Position numbers and translations under genes: made by a program | Assembly (NCBI RefSeq): GCF_000471905.2 | Contig: NW_006499364.1 | Span: 3,719,044 to 3,783,043, forward strand | DNA from: Amborella trichopoda | Lineage: Eukaryota > Streptophyta > Magnoliopsida > Amborellales > Amborellaceae | Direction of reading: 5' to 3' | Length of the DNA: 64,000 nucleotides | Shown here: positions 10,820 to 22,790 of the stretch, piece after piece | How positions within the stretch are numbered: the first letter of the stretch is position 1 | How the letters are laid out: every line of letters starts with the position of its first letter | Notes under the pieces: generated by a model | Seen by the model: only the letters and a program-made list of their open reading frames with translations | Told to the model about the DNA's origin: nothing | Databases searched by the model: none

Positions 10820-12300
10820 GTGGTAAAACCCCATTTTACTCTTCGACCCTCAATAAAAGAGTGAAGAGAGTTTTAGAGAACGAGAGGTTCCGATACGAGA
10901 CTTTCGGTGAGAAACCTCCAACCAGGCCACATGGCACAGTCGTTCAGAAGCTCTCCTACACACTTCAACAAGTCATGAACCTTCACAGAGTGCTTGCAAA
11001 TTTTTTCTGAGAGTGCTAAGGCTTCTCGAGTAGGGAACAGGGAGCCTTCGAGAAGAAGGGAGCCTAACGGAGTTGCAAGCGTTGCAAGCGTTGCAGAGGA
11101 GCTTCATTGAGCTCTAGGGCACTAAGGAGGAGAGACACAAACCAGGGGTCACCGACTAATCTTGAGAACCCTCGGTTATTTCTTGACAGTCTTGTAGTAA
11201 CCGGTAGGTTATAGAGGTCTCGGGCACACCAGGGAAGAAAACAGGGACGGCTAGCACTTGCACAGGGCTTTCCGGTGACCTCTCGACATCTTTGTGATTG
11301 CTATCAAGCAAAATGGAGGTCGAACAATGGTTCTGCCAAAAGCTCAGTGATTTTGCGATGAGTAGAGTGCAAAGAAGGGAGAAAGAACCTTGCAGGGTCA
11401 CAGGGGAGCTTCTACAGAGATTTCGATGATTTCTTGATATTCTCGACCATCGATAGGGGGAAAGAACAGGGCCAGAAGGGGGTCCCCGGTGGACGGAGAA
11501 GTGTTTCCAATGAGAAGAGGAAACATTGGTAGGGGCCTAAAGGGTCCCAAGCCTGTAATGGTTGGGGAGGCGAAGAGCCGTGGGACAGTGGACCTTCACC
11601 GAGGGGCGACGGTTGGTGAAACCGAAGAGGCACAAAACATTAAATACCCCCTGAGAATTGAGGACGATGGGAACCGGGGCACCACAAGAGCATGCGCGGT
11701 ATTAAGTAGCATGCAGTGCTGCCTTCGTGCGGCACTAAGCCGTACACGACAATAGCCATGCTCAGTAGCATGTCGTTCATGGCCATGGTTGCGCGCGGCG
11801 TTGGACAGCCCACAGTGATGGTAGCATGTGGCGTTGAGATGCTCACGGCAGTGGCCACCTACGGCATTGAGCCACGCGTGGTAATGATCACGCGCGGTAT
11901 TGAGCTGCGCACGGTGATAACTTTAGACGACAATGCCTTGTGGGGGCCAAGAATAATAGAAAATGAGAAGGACCGGCCACTGTGGTCAGTTGGAAGCCAA
12001 GTCCTCCAACACAACAGTGAAGTCCATTTTGTCTTAAGGAAAGGCATCCATCATAGGCAGCTCCTTGTCAGGGAAGTCCGCTTTGTATGTCTGATAGACT
12101 CTATAAGAGTACTTCTTCCCTCTCTTGGAAACCAGCCATACTTCGTCAGATGAATTGAAGCTGACTCATAAATGGTTGGTCCTTCTCAGAAGCAAGAGCA
12201 ACACTTCAACATGAACATCCTCTTTTCCTCTAAAGCAAGAGCAACTGTTGATATTGTATCTGTAACTTCCCTGATAGTGGGCTTTTGGAATAAAAGAAAT
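10820..12300 (+). pseudogene. Antisense transcription unit of E3
   Basis: Runs from the TATA at 10812 to an AATAAA at 12289, convergent with pol. It holds a purine-rich leader (GTGAAGAGAGTTTTAGAGAACG), a stretch of GGCGTTGAG-type repeats (about 11690-11920), and a frame at 11716-12153 containing VGSQVLQHNSEVHFVL and REVRFVCLIDSIRVLLPS. The same peptide is found in the antisense units of E2 (25102-25458, +) and E4 (56855-57055, -). I do not recognise the protein. The three copies differ at many amino-acid positions, so present-day coding is doubtful. It could be the remnant C-terminus or last exon of a cargo gene such as the one at 1-2018, or only a conserved 3' UTR. Confidence 0.45.
12289..12294 (+). 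terminator. Candidate polyadenylation signal of the E3 antisense unit
   Basis: GGAATAAAAGAAATG follows a conserved 'TGTAAxxTCCxTxATAxTG' block shared with E2 (about 25670-25690) and E4 (minus, about 56720-56740). U-rich sequence follows. It ends about 100 bp before the pol 3' end on the opposite strand. Confidence 0.45.
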
Positions 12301-12399
12301 GAATTTATTTTGAGTTGGGTTGCTATTTTTCTTTTCCATTTCTCTCTTTTTACTGCATGCACTACATTTTAAGAGCACATTAGGGATAGTACTTTTTTA

Positions 12400-13545
12400 G
12401 TTATCGCCCATTTATAGGGGGCATTGCCTCTTCTGCATCAGAGTTTGCCAGTATATATGCCCCGTTTGGTGTGACCTTTTTTACTATGAGGTACCTTACC
12501 ACTTGGGTTCAAACTTTCCTTTACGGAATCCATGCATGACAATCGATCTCTTGACTACTAAGACTAGATCCCCACGAACGAACAAGGGAACCTTGACAGA
12601 CTTGTCAAAGGCTCTCTTCATTCTCCCCTGATTGAGTCAAGGTTTTGCTGGGCTTCTAGCCTCATTTCATCAAGAGCATCCAACTCCTAATAACAGAGCT
12701 TGACCCTCTCATCTTCAGTTAGTCCCTCAAGTAAAGCAATACAGAGTGAGGGTATTTGAACGTCGAGGGGTAAAACTGCCTCACCTCCATAGATCAGGGA
12801 ATAAGGAGTAGAGTTTGTAGCATTTCGGGTGGTGGTGTGATAGGCCCACAGAGGTTAAGGCAGCCTCTCATGCCATATCTTCTTTGACTTCAAAATTTAC
12901 TTCCGAAACACCCTGCATAGGGTTTAATTGAATACCTCAGGTAAACCATTGACTCGAGGGTGGTACATGGTCGACTACTTCCACTCAAAACCGAACTGGT
13001 TAACTAGGTGATCAATGTGATGGCTTCGAAACTATGGGCCATTATCAGGGATTATTCGGTCCCGAACCCCAAACTGGTATATGATATGGTGACTCACGAA
13101 GTTGGCCACAGTGGCCCCCAGAACTTGCTTGAGAGGGACCGCTTCAACCCACTTGGAAAAGTAATATGTCGCTGCTAGGATGAAAGCATGACCCAAGGCA
13201 GAAGGAGTTGATGGGTCTTACAATGTCCATACCCCACTGGGAAAAGGGCCATGATGTCACTGTAGGATGGAGAGGCTCTGGGGGCTAATGAATGAGGCTT
13301 CAGTGCATTTGGCACACCTGGCATCTTTTAGCATAGTTTTGGGCATCAGCCACCATTGAAGGCCAATAATAGCCAAGTCTGCATATGCGCTCATAAGGCA
13401 TAGAGCTGGATTGATGTAGCCCGCAGATATGCGAATGTACTTCTTTTAGTACTTTATTTGCTTCTCGCGTATCGAGGCATCTGAGGAGAATTCCGTCAAA
13501 TGATCGACGAAAGGGAACATCCCCATTGAGAAGTGTTTACTTGGT
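12400..13545 (-). pseudogene. Ty3/gypsy integrase (Tat-like), broken, E3
   Basis: Minus-strand peptides follow the order of the better preserved copy at 55135-56576. Near 13400-13320 is a zinc-binding region (EVHSHICGLH ... KRCQVCQMH). At 13260-13190 the core begins (FSQWGMDIVRPI), holding the first catalytic Asp, and a VWGSG...NNP remnant replaces the second Asp block. The C-terminal part ends near 12400 with AMPPING. Several stops and frameshifts are present. In an intact element the protein would insert the reverse-transcribed DNA copy into the nuclear genome. Confidence 0.75.
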
Positions 13546-13559
13546 AGACATCCATCGTA

Positions 13560-14466
13560 TACCGTTGCGTTCCGCCCGATCCTCAGGAAACCTTCCATGC
13601 TTTATGAAGTTCATGATAAGCTCCCTCCAGTCCTCCACTTGTTCAACCTCTGCACATATTAGGTCGAAGAATTCCAGCTCTTGCTTTCTTCCTTGGATTC
13701 ATTACCTCGGGACATTTCTTGATCTTCCTTAATGACATCCTTGACAGCAAGGAGTGCTCCGAATGGATAAGGTCGGCAATCAGGGAAGACATCTCTCTGA
13801 TCATCCGCATCAACTTCGGTTCTCAAGTCAACATGTCTCCATTATGCTACTTAGAAAGCCGTGGGCCTTGGTGAAGACAATTGAATGGTGGCCCCGAGCT
13901 TTGCAAGCGCATCGACCTGTGAGTTTAGCCTTCTACGAATATGACTTAGGGAGAAATCGTCGAACTAGGCCATATACGATTTGGTCGTGTCATGATAAGG
14001 CTTGAGCGTATCCTTCCTTATGTCATAAATCCCCTTATGCTGTCGGATGACCAGCTCAGAGTCATTGAAGATACTCAGCTACTTCAGGTCTAGCTCCGGG
14101 GTGATCTCCAATCAGATTATAGGGCTTGGTATTCAGCCTAATTATGAGAAAATTCCTCTATGAGTGAGAAGGATAGAGGAATCATTCCACCATCGGGAGT
14201 CAGGAACACGACTCCAGCACCCCCTCTATTAGACTGGAATGCTCCATTGAAGTACATTTCCCATGCCCGAGTTATCACCGTACAGAAGACTTCTTCATCC
14301 CGGAGATCACTTGACAGGGGAGATTCTGAAGGGACTGGGTGAGCCACGAGAAACCTTTGACAGCCTTATGTGCCACGTACGTGATGTCAAACTCCATCAG
14401 CAATAATACCCACTTGGCCAAGTGTCCTGACAGGCATGGCCAGGTCATAAGGAACTTGACAGGGTC
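13560..14466 (-). pseudogene. Ty3/gypsy RNase H domain and RT-RNase H connection (E3), truncated
   Basis: From high to low coordinate the minus strand reads DPVKFLMTWPCLSGHLAKW, MEFDITYVAHKAVKG, SPLSSDLRDEEVF, then MYFNGAFQSNRGGAGVVFLTP. The residue after MYF is Asn where other copies have Asp, so the first RNase H acidic residue is lost. The frame is split near 14340. It is cut at 14467 by a family C LTR right after the DP of DPVKF; the matching upstream RT is not in the window. Confidence 0.75.
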
Positions 14467-15054
14467 TGTCACACCCCAAGTTTACTAACATTCTTTAAGT
14501 GTGACAGACTACTCTTATATTAGGAAAAATTTAAATTCCTAATTATATATATTGTACCAAAACATTTTTTTTTTCATTAATTAATTAAAAATTTCCACAA
14601 AGTATTCTCACAACTGGTACCAACATGAAGGCTAGATATATACATTTCTTGATAGAAAAAGAAATTACAATTGTGCATTTGAGCCCAAAGTTACAAAGGG
14701 AAATGTAATCATGAATAAAATTTCTTCCAAAGATGGTCATGTTGCACTCGAACTATGAGACTACAATTACCCTGAAAAGTATTTACCATAGTTTGATGAG
14801 TATGGCTACTCAGTAAGTGATCATCAAGGTCCTAAAATTAATCATGGTTAAAATATATAAACATTTTCTAAAGAATGTAGATTAATAACAACATGAGAAG
14901 GAGCATTACGAGCAAAAACATTTATGAATAACAATTTCACTTTTCAGAAATGCACAGTTAAACATAATCCAAATGATTGAAATGCATATAAAAATTTTAA
15001 TAGAAATGCATCATCTAAAAGATTTCACAAAATACCCTACTGACATCCCAAGTA

Positions 15055-15372
15055 GGTCACTTATAGACCCCACCAGCGTCCTGGATGGGTCCAAATAATC
15101 CCCATAGGTCCAATCATACCTCACCGGTGTACTGCATGAGTCCAAATAATCCCTACCGACATAACGGGATAGGTCCATACAATCCCTGCGGGTCCGATCA
15201 TACCTCACCGGCGTCCCAAATGAGTCCAAATATCCCACCAGCATCTTGGATGGGCCCAAATAATCCCTGCAGGTCCAATCATACCTCACCAGCGTATCGG
15301 ATGAGTCTAAATACCCCAGCAGCATCCTGGATGGGTCCAATATCCCACCAGCATGTTAGATGGGCCCAAATA
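15055..15372. repeat. GATGGGTCCAAATA / CACCGGCGT minisatellite in LTR C1
   Basis: Alternating half-units 'GGTCC(G/A)ATCATACCTCACCGGCGT' and 'GGATG(A/G)GTCCAAATAATCCC' repeat about five to six times. The same array occurs in C2 at 50605-50930, so it predates the split of the two copies. Confidence 0.8.
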
Positions 15373-16006
15373 TACTTAAATTATCTCTAAAACTCTTTTA
15401 ACATTAGAAAGCATCAACATCATATATGCAAAGTATCATTGAAATCATTAACCGGAAGTCACTTTCAGCAATTTAAACAATCACTTTCATTGAACTATCT
15501 GTAAATAACCAGTCAAACATTTTGACAATAATTTCTAAAAGGTAACAGTTCTAAATGACATTCCTGAAATGTAACATGATAAAAAGACTATATTATGAAA
15601 ATCCAAAATTAAATACAGAATTATCACAATTTATGGAATTGCCAATTAACAAATAATCATTTCATAGGCAATACTACAATCAAGTGTAGAAATACCTGTG
15701 TTTCAAATAATGAGACAATCATTTGCACATAATTCTATTGTAATAGTAACATTTTTGAGCTCTATACAAATCGCACTAATTAGAAAACGTTCCTTGTAAA
15801 GAGAGTGAGAGAGGAGTATAAAGAGAAGATGGTGAGGGATGGGAAGCAGGAAGAACATAAACTGCTTCCCTTGAAATCCTCAAAATCGTTCATCCCCACA
15901 TATCTAAAAGTGCTATCAGCCAAATTATTGCTATCCATGAAAATAGCTCTACTCTATTTTGTATTCTTAAGGAGCCAACCTAGAGATTTTTCCTCTCTCT
16001 CTTTCT

Positions 16007-16016
16007 CTTTTATATA
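16007..16016 (-). promoter_or_regulatory. Candidate TATA box of LTR C1
   Basis: Minus strand reads GAATATATAAAAGAG. On that strand it is followed by GA-rich and non-coding sequence that continues to the LTR end at 14467. Confidence 0.4.
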
Positions 16017-16737
16017 TTCTACCTACAAATAGCCCTCAAACGCCTCCCATTTTCTCACATCTCTCTCTCTCTCTGCTATGGTATTAGACCCCACATATGG
16101 GGTCTACCATCATGATAATCCCCTCATTTTCATACATTTTCCTAATTTTGGTTTCATGCGCAAATTTTTTGAACGGTGTTTCTTGCTCTTTCTCTTACTA
16201 GTTCAAGTTAGTGTTCAGTGTTTACACCTATTTTTCTCTTGACAAATTTTAGTAGTCTCTCCCTCTCTCTCTCTCTTCTCACTTAGAGCTTGATGGTTTC
16301 TCTCTCTATGCTCTGTTTTGATTTTTTTTTAGGGACTGAGGGCCATTAGAGATGGGGTCCAAGCTTCTAGTTTGGTACCTTGAACTCTTAGGTTTACCTG
16401 CTTGGAGCCATACCAAACTAACCAACATATCACCATAATTCATTGAGATATAAAATTTTGTCTGGCTAACGTTGACCAACATACAAGAGTCTCTAGACTA
16501 ACGTTGAACCACGTACTTTTAACCATTTACACATACCAACTGGGATATTTACTAGTTCATAAGGTGAGAATAATTTTTCTTTTGCACAAAATAAAGTCAG
16601 AATGCTAGTATTACAAACTGCGACTAAAGCAATACTGCGACCAAACTCTCAAGTTAGCCCAACCACTACAAAACTTAAGAGAAGAATAATATACATCACT
16701 CCAACCATGCAAGTTATGCAAAAGCTAACATGACCAC

Positions 16738-18475
16738 TATTTGAAGACACTTTTCAGCACCATGGGTCCCCGATGAGGAATAAAAGAGAGAAGTTGATCA
16801 ATAAAGCTTGACAAACAGTGGAAATTTTGACAGTCTTAGAATGTCCCTAGAACAGGTCAAAATCTTTATAAGGACTCCTAAAAGGATCCTACCAAGTTTC
16901 GTCATTTTCTGACATCTCTATGGCAGTGCAAACTGAGAAACTGTTTCAGTAGAATCCACCTCTAGCACCATGAAACAGACCCCTATAACTGGAATCCTAA
17001 TCTCGAAGCATCAAACAATCATGAGACTATCGCCATTGGATCTGGTATGGGTGAAAAACCATATGGGTCAAATTTTAGCTTAAACGAATAGTCTAGGAAG
17101 AAGTTATGGGTAAAAGATAGAAACAGGAGGAGCCGCACAGTATTCTCGTGTGTCCACCTTGCAACTAAACTCCATTAAAGCTCAGTCACGAACAATGAAC
17201 TTGCGATATCCATATCTCCCTTGTCCAAAATTGGATCGTGCTCGAACTTATTGGAGCATGCTCATCTCGTTGAAACGAGCGTTTTGATATATGGTACGTC
17301 CCATGACGTTGTCGGAGCAAGGAGAAAAGCTAAAGAGATGTTCACAATTTGAGGAAACATATTGCAAGAAATCAGCAGGACCTCAACTCACTCGAGCGGC
17401 CACATCACAGCCTCACGAGACCGCGAGATCAGTTGCATCGCGTGCGTAAGGTCCGTGGCTATCGCTGGTCTGATCCCTACGCGTGATGACCGGTCAGATT
17501 CACATAAGATCCAATTGAAGTCACTATAGATTCTAGCAGTCGGAATCGTAAATTCTGGCCAAAAGTTTAAGATTGTCAAATATTCATTCGGGCACCAAAT
17601 TGTGTCCTATTTGTTACAATGCGATCGTGGTGACATACTAAGTGCAATTCAGTGAAGTAATCAAAGAAAAACATCAAGATGAAGACGCACTATCAATAAA
17701 AAGTTTTCAAGATCTATTCAAATTTCAAGTTACGTGATCATGCCTTTAAAGTGTGATTCGTGGCTTAAAATTATTATCCAAATGATTGTAGTCTTGTGCG
17801 ATGGTAATCATCTTTTGTTCATTCATATGCCGGATCGTCAATGGATCGTTCGAGAAAAATCAAGAACGTCCTTAGTTCTCAGTAGGGACTATTTTGGAAT
17901 ATTCCCAATTGTTAGGCAAGGGCAGATCAGTTAGTTTGCACCCTATTTTCTTATTTTTCTTAATTTTAATAAATTGTAATTATCCCCAATTAGGGTTAGT
18001 TTTGGGTAATCCTCCCACGTTTTAACACTAGTCTATAAATATATGCTACCTCTCGTTGTAAATGGATCTCTCTTTTGGACTCTCAGAGACTCTTTTGATT
18101 AATAAAAATTCCTTTTTCAAGAGCACGAGTTGGGTCACGTTTCTTCTTTGGAGAGAGAGAGATAAAGAGGATAGAGAAAGTTTAGAGCGATACCCCTCCT
18201 ACCTTCAAGGTATTTTCTCTCTCTTCCCTTCTCTCTCTGGTTTTCTTTTTCTCTTATTCTCTCTCTTCTTCTCTTTCTCCTTTGTCTTCTCTGCTGAATC
18301 TTTCTTAGAGGCCATGCATGACAGTCATAGTGCAGTGCATGCCTCTTTCTCTCTTCCTCCTCCTGTGACTTTGTAGGTTGTGCATGGCGATGGCAGTGTC
18401 GTGTGCGAGCTTCTTTCTTCCTCTCCTTGTTCGTCTCTTTCCCTCAACATGGTTCACGCATGGCATTTAGTTGTC
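16738..18475 (+). mobile_element. Family B LTR (B2), 3'-truncated
   Basis: Begins TATTTGAAGACACTTTTCAGCACC, matching the B6 start at 60029, then follows family B order: 'GGGTCCCCGATGAGGAATAAAA', 'GATCAATAAAGC', a TATA (TATAAATA, 18034-18041), 'GTTGGGTCACG', and a CT-rich leader with CATGCATGACAGTCATAG-type units to about 18475. The second half of the LTR is missing. Confidence 0.75.
18034..18041 (+). promoter_or_regulatory. TATA box of LTR B2
   Basis: GTCTATAAATATATGC after CCTCCCACGTTTTAAC, the equivalent of the boxes at 7696, 21228 and 61331. Confidence 0.55.
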
Positions 18476-18889
18476 GTTAAAAACATAACCATGACTGCAA
18501 ACTCCAGTAACCTCAGTTGAAACATCAATACAATAAACAAGTACTCAAACAATAATCTTGCTCCAAACAAGTAATCAATAATAACACTCAAGAAATTAAT
18601 ACGTAATCATTCAGCTTTTACCATTCAAAGCACAAAACCACAAAAAATTAGCACCTACTCATTCAGCTTTCACCATTCAAACCACAAAAAATTAACACCA
18701 ACTCATTCAGTTTTCACCGTTCAAAGACTCAAGAATATTTGATGCTTGAGCACTATAAAACTCAAAGGTATACCTAATCGTTCACGATGTAGTATAAGCA
18801 ACTAAAGTGTTCATTGTTCAAACCACAAAACCACCAAAATTAATACTACTCATTCAGCTTTCACCATTCAAAGCACTCAAGAATATCTG
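18476..18889. other. Unclassified AT-rich segment with ~60 bp repeats
   Basis: No ORF and no match elsewhere in the window. 'CTCATTCAGCTTT(T/C)ACCATTCAAA' followed by 'CACAAAACCACAAAA(A)ATTA' occurs about four times between 18610 and 18885. It lies between the truncated end of B2 and a B-leader fragment, and could be filler DNA or a fragment of an unseen element. Confidence 0.5.
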
Positions 18890-19740
18890 AGTTGGGATCG
18901 GGGAGGAACCTGCAAGGGTGGTGCATGTTCACCTTTAGGGTTTGCCGTCCGGGTGACTTGGGGTTGACCCGGTCTTGATCAATTGGTTCAACCTTGGGAG
19001 GTCGAGACCCACGAGCTTGTGTTTGTGAGGGACAATGCAAAAGCTCATTCCTCACAAAGTAGAGCTATGTGTGTTGGGAGGGAGGACAGAGTGGTCGACC
19101 CTCCTATGCTCGAGCTAACATAGAGCTACTAGCGCTGCCCCGAGCTGTGTAAAGCAAATGCGTGGCACATGCAGGGTTCGACCCGAGAAGGCCTAGCCCC
19201 GGATGCCAGCTCAAGGCAACGTGAAGGTTGCCTCGAGGTATGGCTTGAGTGGATGGACCATGGGCACTTGGGTGTGTGCGAGAGGTGGAAGCGGTAGGGT
19301 CTCTGCGTCGGTGTGCCGAGCCTCTAGGTATAGAGGTTCGGGGTGGTAAAGGAGTTAAGGGGGTAGCCTTGTGGCAACCCTCCGAAGCAATGACAATTTG
19401 TTTACCTTTTGCAAGAGTGGGAAGGGCAGCCTTCCGACATACCTCAGCTATATGACTAGCAAGGGACTTGTCAGTAGCAGAGTGCGTGCTGTGTTCGGTT
19501 GCAGATGTGCTACCAATGCAAGGGACCTTGGTGGAGGGTTCATCAGGCGGAGGAAGTGGGGAGTCAGAGACCTTTAAATCCCCTCTCGTACCAACCCAGG
19601 AAAGAACCTGGGAGTCAGACTGTGAGTACTAACTCAGGAGGACGGTAGGGAAGGAAGCTTGAGCAGGTCGCTTCCCCGAGACAGTCAGGAGTGTTGGGAT
19701 GAGAAAATCCTCAACTCGGATGAAAGGGTTTGAGCGAGGC
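18890..19740 (-). pseudogene. Leader-ORF fragment of a family B element
   Basis: Collinear with 44610-45420 of E2 in the same (minus) orientation: shared blocks include GCCGTCCGGGTGACT vs TTCCGGGTGACT, GAGACC...GAGGTGGA, GCAGATGTGCTAC(C/G)AATGCA, and GAGAAAATCCTC(A/G)A(C/T)TCGGATGAA. It is the segment just downstream of the PBS in E2. All frames are short. It joins an LTR interior directly at 19725-19760, lacking the LTR 3' part and PBS. Confidence 0.65.
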
Positions 19741-19744
19741 ACGA

Positions 19745-19958
19745 CCCGTATGATTTTCCTGCACGTTCTTCATGGATCAGCAACTTCTCTCTAATATTTC
19801 TTCACGCTCAGGCATCATCACAGGACGTACCATATATCAAAACGCTCGTCTTGATAAGACGAATACGTTCAAAAAATTTGAGCATGATCCGGCCTTAGAC
19901 GAGTGAGATATGAGGGTAAAAATTCACTAGTCGTGACTGTCCCTTTAATGGTGTTGGG
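19745..19958 (-). mobile_element. Family B LTR fragment B4 (distal part), split by solo LTR B3
   Basis: Minus-strand LTR text: 'CACGCTCAGGCATCATCACAG', 'CAAAACGCTCGTCTTGATAAG' and 'TCCGGCCTTAGACGAGTGAG' match 48520-48640 of LTR B5. It continues at 23550-23958 beyond B3. Confidence 0.75.
19954..19958. repeat. Target-site duplication (left) of solo LTR B3
   Basis: TTGGG before the TGTTTGAA start; the partner at 23550-23554 is TTGAG, one mismatch. The disrupted LTR B4 is collinear across the two flanks. Confidence 0.6.
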
Positions 19959-21227
19959 TGTTTGAACATATTTTTCATCACGTTGGTCCCTGGTAGGAAG
20001 CAGGTCAATAAAGCCTACGAAACAGTGGAATCTTCCAGACAGTCTCAAAATGGCCCAATAATAACTTAAGATCATAATCAGTACTTCAAAAGACCACCTG
20101 TCAAGTTTCATCAGAATCAGACATGTCAAAGGCAGTGAACACAAAGAAACAATTTTCGAAAAATTGGCCTCTAGCACCCTAAAATGGACCCTACAACTGG
20201 AGCACCGTCATTGGATCCGGCACGGTCGAAAACCCCAATGGGCCAAGTTTTAGCTTGATCAGACACTCCAGAACAAAGATATGAGAAAAACATTGAAACA
20301 GGAGAGGCCACACACTATTCCCGTATGGCCTCACTACACCAAACACCAATAAAAGTGGTTGTTTTTACAGTCACGGGCAGTCACTGTCGGGGCCTGTAAC
20401 TCACTCATTCCAAATCGGATTGCTCCCAAATTTGGTTAGTGTATTCGTCTCATCAACACGAACAATTTGATATGTGGCATGTCCCGAGACAATATCCGAA
20501 CAAGAAGAAAAGCTAGAGAGAAGTTTCCAATCCGTGAAGAAGTTTCAGAAAATTCAACAGTGACATGTCTCGCTCGATGAACCAAATCACGATGCTCGCG
20601 CAGTGGATCGATGCAAAACCAATTCCATTATGTGCGTAAGGTTTAAGGTTATCATTTGATAGAACCACGTACATGATGGACGGTCATATTTCATGCACAA
20701 GCTGACGAAGTAACTGAAATTTCGACGGTCGGATTCTAGATTTCGGTCAAAACTCAAAAGTTGTAAAATCTTCGTTCGAGCTCCAAATCGCGTTCCAACT
20801 GTTGCCACACGATTGTGATGACATGCTTAGTGCGCTACAACGAAGAAATCATAGAAAACATTGAGGAAAAATCATACTACCGATCTGAAGTTTCCAAGAT
20901 TCAAACGAATTTCAAGTCTCATGATCATGACTCAAAAACATGATTCATGACTCAAAGTTGGCATCAAAATAATCGTCATGTTGAGCCCTACAAGAAAACA
21001 ATAATATTTTGATCAAACGAGCACAAAAAAAACCCTAGGTCAACAACGAAAGATCCCGCAAGTCCTCGAGCAGCCATAGGGACTGTTTTAGAATTCCACA
21101 CATTGTTAGGCATGGGAAAAAGAATCCTTTTACACCCATTTTTAGAATTTCTTTTAATTCAATTAAATCTTAATTTTCAACAATTAGATCTAATTTTGAT
21201 CAATCCACCCATGTTTGGGCATAACTC

Positions 21228-21235
21228 TATATAAA
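21228..21235 (+). promoter_or_regulatory. TATA box of LTR B3
   Basis: AACTCTATATAAACTAG after CCACCCATGTTTGGGCA, equivalent to 7696-7703. Confidence 0.7.
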
Positions 21236-21374
21236 CTAGCACTGCCTCATTGTAAAACAGACCCCCCACCACCTCTCGGTCTTGAGTTAATTCTTTGAAG
21301 ATTCAATAAAATTTTGATCCCTTGCTTGAGCATGTGAATACGTCTCAAGAGAGAGAGAGGAAAAGGATCAATAC

Positions 21375-22150
<776 letters not shown>

Positions 22151-22189
22151 TCTCTCATCTTCTCTTCTCGTCTCTATCTTCCCTAACTT

Positions 22190-22790
22190 CTTCTATCAAT
22201 TGACGAGAACTAGCGTCAGTTGATCTTCTCTTCCTTCTTTTATCAGTCGGCAAGACCTAACGCTGATTGGTCTTCTCTTCTTCAACCAGTCGGTGAAACT
22301 TAGCACCGGTTGGTTTTCTCTTCTTCTATCAATCGACGAGACCTAGCGTCGGTTGGCTTTCTCTCTTTTCTTCTGTCAACTGATGAGACCTAGCGTCGGT
22401 TGGCTTTCTCTCTCTTCTTCTATCTGTTGACGAGACCTAGTTCCGGTTGGTCTTCTTCCTTCTCTTCTTCTACCAACTGGTGAGACCTAGTGTCAGTTGG
22501 CCTTCTCTCTCTTCTTCTGACAACTGGCAAGACCTAGCACTGGTTGGTCTTCACCCTTCTCTTCTTTTGCCAACTGGCAAGACCTAGCACCTGTTGGCCT
22601 TCTCTCTCTTCTTCTAACCATTAGCAAGACCTAACGTCGGTTCGCCTTCTTTCTCTTCTTCTGTCAACTAGCGAGACCTAATGCCGATTGGCTTTCTCTC
22701 TTCTTCTATCAGTTGGCGAGACCTAGTGTTAGTTGGTTCTTTTCCTCTCTCTCCCATCTTCTGATATAGTCAACAATGTCTTGCGCCAAC
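22190..22790. repeat. ~50 bp minisatellite with GACCTAGCGTCGGTTGG core in LTR B3
   Basis: About 12 units of (C/T)AACTGGCGAGACCTAGCGTCGGTTGG plus CTTTCTCTCTCTTCTTCT. It takes the same place as the 8300-8900 array of B1. Confidence 0.85.

Larger units (their letters stand above)
9693..14466 (-). mobile_element. E3: internal 3' part of a Tat-like element (RNase H, integrase, tail)
   Basis: Read on the minus strand: RNase H (14466 to about 13560), integrase (about 13545-12400), the antisense unit (12300-10812), and repeat-rich tail (10800-9693). It is cut on the left by the insertion of E1 and on the right by a family C LTR at 14467. The rest of the element is not in the window. Confidence 0.75.
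14467..16737 (-). mobile_element. Family C LTR (C1), right end not defined
   Basis: Plus-strand start TGTCACACCCCAAGTTTACTAAC inside the E3 coding sequence, near-identical to the C2 start at 50064. Homology to C2 runs to about 15568, where C2 has expanded into a microsatellite. A minus-strand TATA (TATATAAAAG, 16007-16016) and the C2 end sequence suggest LTR sense is minus. I could not find the expected far end (CCAAATTTTTGG or similar) nor a second GGGTC flank, so the right end has probably been lost or disrupted by the B2 LTR starting at 16738. 16020-16737 carries CT-rich tracts and nothing coding. Confidence 0.6.
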
